Shown piece after piece: positions 54,518 through 64,000 of a stretch of DNA of 64,000 nucleotides (position 1 is the stretch's first letter; the number at the start of each line of letters is the position of its first letter). The notes below the pieces were generated by a model that ran no database searches, was not told where the DNA came from, and saw only the letters and a list, made by a program, of their open reading frames with translations. The stretch is from Ureibacillus sinduriensis BLB-1 = JCM 15800 (GTDB taxonomy: Bacteria; Bacillota; Bacilli; Bacillales_A; Planococcaceae), in contig NZ_JPVO01000048.1 in NCBI RefSeq assembly GCF_000772955.1, positions 62,001 to 126,000 on the forward strand. Reading direction: 5' to 3'. A program made the position numbers and the translations under genes.

Positions 54518-55039
54518 GTGAATTTGGATTACCTAACACTAGGTGCCGGTGCCCACGGATTTAATGGTGGGGATGTTTTGGCAACACTTATAATCTTCCT
54601 AATTTTAATGGCGCTACTTAAGAAATTCGCTTGGGGTCCATTAATGGGCATTATGCAACAACGTGAAGAGTTGGTCGCAGGAGAAATCGAAGCAGCTGAA
54701 AACGCTCGCATCGAATCTGCTAAAACTTTGGAAGAACAAAAAGTTCTTTTAAAAGAAGCTCGCACTGAAGCACAAGCAATTATCGAAAGTGCTAAAAAAC
54801 AAGGCGAAGTCCAACGTGATGAAATCATTACTGCGGCTCGTACTGAAGCGAACCGTCTAAAAGAATCAGCTGTTCGTGAAATCGAAACTGAGAAAGAAAA
54901 AGCGATCGCTGCAGTTCGTGATGAAGTCGTTTCATTATCAGTTCTTGCTGCATCCAAAGTTCTTGGGAAAGAAATTTCTGAAGAGGACAATAGCGCATTA
55001 ATTAAAGAAACGATTGCGAAGGCAGGCGAAGCGAAATGA
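54518..55039 (+). CDS. atpF: ATP synthase F0 subunit b
   Basis: 173 residues from GTG 54518 (AAGGGAGTGA at 54501-54510). A single N-terminal membrane helix ([20 protein letters not shown]) is followed by a long charged coiled coil from about residue 45 to the end, forming the peripheral stalk. It overlaps atpH by 4 bp. Confidence 0.95.
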   Translation: MNLDYLTLGAGAHGFNGGDVLATLIIFLILMALLKKFAWGPLMGIMQQREELVAGEIEAAENARIESAKTLEEQKVLLKEARTEAQAIIESAKKQGEVQRDEIITAARTEANRLKESAVREIETEKEKAIAAVRDEVVSLSVLAASKVLGKEISEEDNSALIKETIAKAGEAK

Positions 55040-55569
55040 GTTCGACAATAGCGAATCGTTATGCTGATGCATTGTTTCAACTTGCTTTAGAAAAACAAGT
55101 TGTTGCGGAAGTTAATGCGGATTTAGAAGAGATCGTAAAAGGGATCGAAACAACTCCTGAGTTAGTTTCATTGCTTACTTCTCCTAAATTCTCAAACGAA
55201 CGCAAAAAACAAATTATAGCTGAAGTATTTGCCAGTGCAAATCCAATCGTTGTGAATACGCTTGAACTTCTTATCGAGAAAAAGCGTGTTGACGAGATCG
55301 GCAATTTAGCGAAAAGTTTTAAACAACTAGCAGCAGAAGCACAAGGTTCTGCTGATGCAACAGTTTTCTCAACTCGCGCACTTACTGATCAAGAAAAAGA
55401 TGAAATTTCATCTTCATTCGGTAAACTTGTGGGCAAAGAAAAACTTACAATTACAAACGTAATCGAACCATCAATCCTTGGTGGCGTTCGTGTTCAAATC
55501 GGCAACTACATTTTTGATAACACAGTAGCTAGTAAGCTAGATAATCTTAAACGTACGTTAGTTGGTTAA
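55036..55569 (+). CDS. atpH: ATP synthase F1 subunit delta
   Basis: 177 residues. It links the peripheral stalk to the top of F1. The family N-terminal helix bundle begins [14 protein letters not shown], and the C-terminal signature is [25 protein letters not shown] overlap with atpF gives translational coupling. Confidence 0.95.
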   Translation: MSSTIANRYADALFQLALEKQVVAEVNADLEEIVKGIETTPELVSLLTSPKFSNERKKQIIAEVFASANPIVVNTLELLIEKKRVDEIGNLAKSFKQLAAEAQGSADATVFSTRALTDQEKDEISSSFGKLVGKEKLTITNVIEPSILGGVRVQIGNYIFDNTVASKLDNLKRTLVG

Positions 55570-55584
55570 TTAAAAGAAATGTGA

Positions 55585-57105
<1,521 letters not shown>

Positions 57106-57136
57106 GTTCTGATCGTACAATGTGTTTTGTGATTAA

Positions 57137-58024
<888 letters not shown>

Positions 58025-58120
58025 GCTGCTACTCTCCAACGAGCGTTTATAAAAGGAAGAAAAGCGGGGAACGGATATTGCCATACATCGTTAGTCAATA
58101 TGAACCGCTCGGGCACCTAA

Positions 58121-59557
<1,437 letters not shown>

Positions 59558-59581
59558 TCTGCGGACGAAAGGAGCAAAAAT

Positions 59582-59989
59582 ATGAAGACAGTTAAAGTCA
59601 ATATTGTTACTCCCGACGGCCCAGTATACGATTCAGAAGTCGCAATGGTTATCGCTAAAACAGTTTCAGGTGAAATTGGGGTTCTTCCAGGACATATTCC
59701 TACAGTTGCCCCACTTGCTATTGGTGCTGTTACACTTAAAAACGAAGACGGTTCACAAGAACGTGTAGCCGTTGGTGGTGGTTTCATTGAAATACGTCCT
59801 GAACAAATTTCAATATTGGCTCCTTCTGCAGAATTAGCAGCTAATATTGACATTAAGCGTGCAAAAGAATCTCTTGCACGTGCAGAACAACGTCTTCAAA
59901 AGAAACAAGATGACATCGATTTCAAACGCGCTGAGCTAGCTTTAAACCGTGCGATTAATCGTATCAGCGTTCATGAGGGTAATATGTAA
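59582..59989 (+). CDS. atpC: ATP synthase F1 subunit epsilon
   Basis: 135 residues: an N-terminal beta-sandwich ([35 protein letters not shown]) and a C-terminal helical hairpin ([19 protein letters not shown]) that can inhibit rotation. It is the last gene of the complete atpIBEFHAGDC operon and is followed by a terminator. Confidence 0.97.
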   Translation: MKTVKVNIVTPDGPVYDSEVAMVIAKTVSGEIGVLPGHIPTVAPLAIGAVTLKNEDGSQERVAVGGGFIEIRPEQISILAPSAELAANIDIKRAKESLARAEQRLQKKQDDIDFKRAELALNRAINRISVHEGNM

Positions 59990-59999
59990 TTTCATAAAT

Positions 60000-60029
60000 T
60001 AAAGCGGACGGGTAACTGTCCGCTTTTTT
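60000..60029 (+). terminator. Terminator of the atp operon
   Basis: AAAGCGGAC / GTCCGCTTT stem, six T. Confidence 0.93.
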
Positions 60030-60128
60030 AGTGGATATTAATAATGATCGGAAGCGTGGGAACTCGTTGCAAATTTTCTTCTAAAAGTGTTCTGGATGGG
60101 TATAATTAATTCTGAAGGGGGTTTTTTA

Positions 60129-60371
60129 ATGGAAGTTTATCAGTCTTTAGGATTTCAGGCGATCATGAGTTTGATTTCCCATATCTTTTTTATTGCCATT
60201 ACTTTTTATGCGCTGCAAGCATTCCGACTGGAGCAATTGTTTAAGAAAGGCAAGGTTTTTCAAATTCAGTTAATCTACATTTTATTAAGTATTGCAATTG
60301 GATCGAGTGTGTCCAACTTTCTGATCGATTTTACATCGTGGTCACGACAATTACCATACATCTTTTCTTAG
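60129..60371 (+). CDS. ywzB: DUF1146 small membrane protein (YwzB-like)
   Basis: 80 residues from ATG 60129 (AAGGGGG at 60115-60121). Two membrane helices (IMSLISHIFFIAITFYALQAF and QIQLIYILLSIAIGSSVSNFLI) flank a lysine-rich cytoplasmic turn (KKGKVFQ). DUF1146 proteins are conserved between the atp operon and murAA in Bacillales; the function is unknown. Confidence 0.88.
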   Translation: MEVYQSLGFQAIMSLISHIFFIAITFYALQAFRLEQLFKKGKVFQIQLIYILLSIAIGSSVSNFLIDFTSWSRQLPYIFS

Positions 60372-61064
60372 AAAAATGTGTTTGTTATTATCTAAACGGG
60401 GCAAATTATATATCCTGTAAGGACAAATGACGTTTCGTTTTTCGTTACATAATATATATAAGAATTCTATTTCCAAATACATAGTTTCTTTAACCTAAAA
60501 CATTGCAACCGATTGTTTTAACAACACTAACAATATGTACACTTTTTGGCGCCATTTCAATTATTTTGACGACCTACATGATATTGGCAAATTTCCTGGG
60601 TAATATTGTTGAACTATGTTTTGGGACTTTCTTCTGGGGTATATATCAATTAAGCCCTTTTTTGCTTTTTAATTACTATTGTTACGTATAAAATTCACAA
60701 ATATGTTTAATTGAGCGTAATATAAAGTGTAGAATATTATTGGGATTTACGGTAAAATAGTGATTTGGATGCTTGTTATACACTTAATTAAACAGTACTA
60801 TATTGATAGTTTTTGTGATTTATAACTTCATTCATTTTTGCTCATAAAAACACAAACAAGATTTAAAACACAAAAAATCAAATTATCAATTTTTAAAGTT
60901 ACATGAATGAGGTTAAATAGCCTCTGGTGAATCGTGAAAATTTTTGCAAAAAATATCGAGTAAAATCGGATAAAGCCAAACCAACTGATACGCCAAGGCG
61001 ATAAAATGATAACCTATCAACAAAGTTAGACAGTTTTGGACAATTGAATTCGGAGGGACGAATT
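60372..61064. other. AT-rich intergenic region before murAA
   Basis: Nearly 700 bp of AT-rich DNA. The one 62-codon hydrophobic frame (60503-60691) lacks a ribosome-binding site and is not called. The last 20 bp contain the murAA ribosome-binding site CGGAGGGA. Confidence 0.5.
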
Positions 61065-62387
61065 GTGGAGAAAATTATTGTTACGGGAGGCCAAAAGTTA
61101 CGAGGTATCGTAAAAGTAGAAGGAGCCAAAAATGCCGTACTACCAATCCTAGCAGCTTCCTTGCTAGCTTCAAAGAACAAGAACATCATTAAGGACGTTC
61201 CTAATTTAGCGGATGTTCATACAATAAACGAAGTATTAAAAAGCCTAAATGCAGATGTAGAGTACAATGTACAAAATAATGAAATTCATATAAATGCAGA
61301 AAAGCAATTATCAAGTGAAGCACAGTTTGAATTCGTTAGTAAAATGCGTGCCTCTATATTGGTGATGGGATCATTATTAGCACGTAATGGTTATGCACGT
61401 GTTGCATTGCCTGGTGGATGTGCAATTGGATCGCGTCCTATCGAGCTGCATTTAAAAGGCTTTGAGGCAATGGGGGCAACAATTTCCTTCGGGCATGGTT
61501 TTGTAGAAGCAAAAACTGTGGACGGACTTAAAGGTGCTGAAATCTATTTGGATTTCCCAAGTGTAGGAGCTACAGAGAATATTATGACGGCCGCTGCCTT
61601 GGCAAAAGGGACGACAATCATTGAAAACGCCGCTAAAGAACCAGAGATTGTTGACTTAGCCAACTTTATCAATGGCATGGGTGGACGTGTAATCGGCGCA
61701 GGAACAGATACAATCCGTATCGAAGGGGTAAGTGAATTGGGTGGTACAACTCATCATATTATTCCCGATCGAATCGAAGCAGGTACTTTCATGGTTGCTG
61801 CAGCCATTACTCGTGGAGATGTCTTCATTGAAAATGCAGTGCCTGAGCACATGTCCGCTCTAATTGCGAAATTACGTGAAATGGGTGTCGAAGTCATTGA
61901 AGAAGGTGAAGGATTAAGAGTCCGCGCAAATCATCCTCTCAAAGCAGTTGATTTGAAAACAATGCCTCATCCTGGTTTCCCGACAGATATGCAAGCTCAA
62001 ATGATGGCGCTATTACTGACTGCTGATGGTACTAGTATCATTACGGAAACAGTATTTGAAAATCGCTTCATGCACGTTGAGGAATTCCGCCGCATGAACG
62101 CTTTGGCGAAAATCGAGGGGCGTACTGTCTTCATTGAAGGTCCCGTGAAATTACAGGGGGCTGAGGTTTCTGCAACGGATTTACGTGCAGCAGCAGCGTT
62201 AATTCTAACTGGACTTGTATCTGAAGGTATAACACGCGTCACGAAGTTAACCCACCTAGATCGTGGCTACGTTGATTTCCACAAAAAATTAGCTTCCTTA
62301 GGTGCCATCATCGAACGAGTGAACGATGAAGATGTGTTGACAGAAGAACAAAGTGTGGAATTAAAAGAAGAGGTTGTTGAAATTTAA
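61065..62387 (+). CDS. murAA: UDP-N-acetylglucosamine 1-carboxyvinyltransferase (primary MurA)
   Basis: 440 residues from GTG 61065 ([13 protein letters not shown]), with CGGAGGGA at 61051-61058; the TTG at 61044 precedes that site. Catalytic Cys119 is in [13 protein letters not shown]. Close similarity to B. subtilis MurAA and the ywzB-murAA-spoIID order mark it as the main enzyme. The C-terminus carries an acidic tail ([20 protein letters not shown]) that could serve regulation by ClpCP, as known for MurAA; that is inference. Confidence 0.95.
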   Translation: MEKIIVTGGQKLRGIVKVEGAKNAVLPILAASLLASKNKNIIKDVPNLADVHTINEVLKSLNADVEYNVQNNEIHINAEKQLSSEAQFEFVSKMRASILVMGSLLARNGYARVALPGGCAIGSRPIELHLKGFEAMGATISFGHGFVEAKTVDGLKGAEIYLDFPSVGATENIMTAAALAKGTTIIENAAKEPEIVDLANFINGMGGRVIGAGTDTIRIEGVSELGGTTHHIIPDRIEAGTFMVAAAITRGDVFIENAVPEHMSALIAKLREMGVEVIEEGEGLRVRANHPLKAVDLKTMPHPGFPTDMQAQMMALLLTADGTSIITETVFENRFMHVEEFRRMNALAKIEGRTVFIEGPVKLQGAEVSATDLRAAAALILTGLVSEGITRVTKLTHLDRGYVDFHKKLASLGAIIERVNDEDVLTEEQSVELKEEVVEI

Positions 62388-62475
62388 CTTAAACTTTATA
62401 AATGAGAATACTTTTTCATTTTAATCAAGCATACGTTCATAACAATCCGAATAGAACTGAAAATGTGAAAATTTT

Positions 62476-62510
62476 ACGACAAAACTCCGCAACGGGTTTT
62501 GTCGTTTTTT
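62476..62510 (+). terminator. Terminator after murAA
   Basis: ACGACAAAAC / GTTTTGTCGT 10-bp stem, 10-nt loop, T run. The 200 bp from here to spoIID hold no further gene. Confidence 0.9.
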
Positions 62511-62713
62511 GATTCCAAAGTTCTTTCATGTATATAACTAATTACTGATTGCATAGGTTGCGTTGGGCTTGAACAATTTTCGATGTGGTGAAAGAGTTGG
62601 AAGCACGTACCTTAGGTCGGTTTTTAGGCAGCCAAAAATTTGTTTCTTAATGTCACCATAATTTTCTAATGCGATCAGATATATTTTCTTCATTTCAATC
62701 ATAAGTAATATGT

Positions 62714-63685
62714 ATGAAAAAAATTAAAGATTATAGAAACCCAATAATGGTCGTATCAGTTGTAGGCATTGTGATCGCACTTTTTTTCTTTCCATTTCTT
62801 TTCATGAAGTTTGACCAAAAATCCGAGGCTGCACCACAAAAGACGGCACCTATAGCATCCAAAACTTCCGAGAATGCCTGTGAGCTGACGATTCAGGTGA
62901 GTGGGAGTGATATTCCCATTGATCTGGAAGAGTATGTGATAGGAGTGGTAGCTGCAGAAATGCCTGTTGGTTTTCATCCGGAAGCACTTAAGGCGCAAGG
63001 CATTGCAGCGAGAACCTATGTGTTGAAGTCAACGAACTATGGGCAAACGCAAATTGAACCGACTGTGGCTAGACAGGTATTTTACGATGAAGATACGAGG
63101 AAGAAGAATTGGAATGATTCGTACGAGGATTACGAAGCGAAAGTGCGTGAGGCTGTTGAAAGTACCCGTGGTGAGGTGATTCAATATAATGGAGAGTTAA
63201 TAACGGCGATGTTCCATTCGATGAGCAACGGGATGACTGAGAGCTCTGTGAACTATAGTGGGACGGAACTGCCTTATTTGCAATCCGTTTCGAGTACCGA
63301 CTTCCAATATGCAGATAACTATGAAACGACGACTACTTTTACACTCGAAGAATGGAACAGCAAACTAAATACACAATCGACAATAGAGGAGATCAAGCAA
63401 ATCCGTTTGCAAAAAAATAATACGGGGAGGGTAGAAACGGTTAGCATGAAGGACCATGAGTGGACAGGCCGTGATTTTAGAACTCTATTAGGCTTGCGTT
63501 CTACCGATTTCCAGGTCAAGGTGCAAAATGGACAAGTGGTCGTCACTACAGAAGGCTACGGCCATGGTGTGGGGATGAGCCAATATGGGGCAGATGCGAT
63601 GGCGGATAAGGGTTCCACTGCCCATGAAATTATCGCGCACTACTATCAAAATACAAGCATCGAAAAATTAAATTGTGAAAATTAA
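62714..63685 (+). CDS. spoIID: Stage II sporulation protein D (lytic transglycosylase)
   Basis: 323 residues. The N-terminal membrane anchor (IMVVSVVGIVIALFFFPFLF) is followed by the SpoIID domain. The catalytic glutamate lies in EEYVIGVVAAEMPVGFHPEALK; IAARTYVL and YGHGVGMSQYGADAMA are conserved. It degrades septal peptidoglycan during engulfment, with SpoIIP and SpoIIM. No clear Shine-Dalgarno precedes ATG 62714, and the SigE promoter expected from B. subtilis was not confidently found. Confidence 0.95.
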   Translation: MKKIKDYRNPIMVVSVVGIVIALFFFPFLFMKFDQKSEAAPQKTAPIASKTSENACELTIQVSGSDIPIDLEEYVIGVVAAEMPVGFHPEALKAQGIAARTYVLKSTNYGQTQIEPTVARQVFYDEDTRKKNWNDSYEDYEAKVREAVESTRGEVIQYNGELITAMFHSMSNGMTESSVNYSGTELPYLQSVSSTDFQYADNYETTTTFTLEEWNSKLNTQSTIEEIKQIRLQKNNTGRVETVSMKDHEWTGRDFRTLLGLRSTDFQVKVQNGQVVVTTEGYGHGVGMSQYGADAMADKGSTAHEIIAHYYQNTSIEKLNCEN

Positions 63686-63752
63686 GGATTTTTTTCCAAA
63701 AAGTGAATAGAAATGTAAAATATTGTTCACACTTCAATCAGAGGTGATGAAC

Positions 63753-64000
63753 ATGAGAGAAGAAAAACAAATCAAGGCTTCTCCTAATAAAAACGGTTGG
63801 CAAAAAAAGCCATGGTTTTGGCCGTCAGTTTATGCAGCAATCGCTGTAGTATTAATCGGTCTAATTTTCAGTTATAATGCGCTAATTGGTGATGAGGAAG
63901 ATAAGGAAGTAGTCCAGGATGGAACAGCTTCCGAAGATTCAACAGTCATTGAAACGAATGCACGTACTGAAAACTTAAAGTATCCTTTCAACGAAGAATC
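63753..64000 (+). CDS. spoIIQ: Stage II sporulation protein Q, N-terminal part (cut by window end)
   Basis: 82 complete codons from ATG 63753 (GAGGTGAT at 63741-63748), open to the window edge. It begins MREEKQIKASPNKNGW, has one membrane helix (VYAAIAVVLIGLIFSYNALI) and an acidic external stretch. This matches the SpoIIQ N-terminus and follows spoIID as in B. subtilis. The LytM/M23 domain that binds SpoIIIAH lies beyond the window. Confidence 0.88.
   Translation, partial: MREEKQIKASPNKNGWQKKPWFWPSVYAAIAVVLIGLIFSYNALIGDEEDKEVVQDGTASEDSTVIETNARTENLKYPFNEE

Noticed and set aside
54529-55080. 183-codon minus-strand frame opposite atpF
   Set aside because: Antisense shadow of the coiled-coil subunit b gene; serine/alanine-rich without homology features.
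60503-60691. 62-codon hydrophobic frame between ywzB and murAA
   Set aside because: TTG start without a Shine-Dalgarno, in AT-rich DNA where hydrophobic frames arise by chance.
62640-63752. SigE/SigF promoters for spoIID, spoIIQ and spoIIR
   Set aside because: Expected from B. subtilis, but I could not find -10/-35 pairs close enough to consensus to list.

Overview
The window is low-GC Firmicutes DNA from a spore-forming Bacillales. Four genes tie it to sporulation (spo0F, spoIIR, spoIID and the start of spoIIQ). Strong Shine-Dalgarno sites, TTG/GTG starts and an S-layer-homology protein fit the same group. From memory, the core gene order (pyrG, DUF2529 gene, spo0F, fbaA, tal, murA2, glpX, rho, rpmE, tdk, prfA, prmC, spoIIR, tsaC, mntP, ywlE, rpiB, ywlG, glyA, upp, atp operon, murA1, spoIID, spoIIQ) matches Bacillus subtilis. 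The SLH protein, the repeats and several protein details suggest a Planococcaceae relative such as Lysinibacillus or Solibacillus; that placement is inference.

Bases 1-3700 hold the end of agmatinase, a membrane-type GTPase, a DUF1934 gene and argS. Bases 3900-27000 are the accessory part. They carry an SLH/CAP surface protein, an acyl-CoA-dehydrogenase-like flavoprotein, a cobalamin-riboswitch operon (btuC, btuD-cbiZ fusion, cobalamin adenosyltransferase), an RpiR-controlled ECF transporter with a PHP hydrolase, and a fatty/branched acyl-CoA module. That module holds a membrane FeS oxidoreductase, thiolase, hydroxybutyryl-CoA dehydrogenase, two acyl-CoA dehydrogenases, a TetR regulator and the B12-dependent fused isobutyryl-CoA mutase IcmF. 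The B12 operon plausibly feeds IcmF.

Bases 27300-64000 are housekeeping: RNA polymerase delta, CTP synthase, glycolysis/gluconeogenesis, cell wall (both MurA paralogues), Rho, L31, release factor 1 and its methylase, tRNA t6A synthesis, arginine phosphatase, SHMT, UPRT, UDP-GlcNAc epimerase, the complete nine-gene ATP synthase operon, and sporulation genes at the end. Only two genes are on the minus strand (the RpiR regulator and the DUF2529 gene).

The most unusual non-coding features are two exact-period tandem arrays: 144 bp (four full copies plus a fifth ending in a terminator) between spo0F and fbaA, and 52 bp (ten copies) between tsaC and mntP. Others are a cluster of DnaA boxes at tsaC, a pyrG leader with the layout of CTP-sensing attenuation, a C-rich rho leader, shared TetR-type operators, and a dispersed palindromic repeat that seems to have replaced the end of an acyl-CoA dehydrogenase. 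No tRNA, rRNA, CRISPR array, phage or intact insertion sequence was seen.
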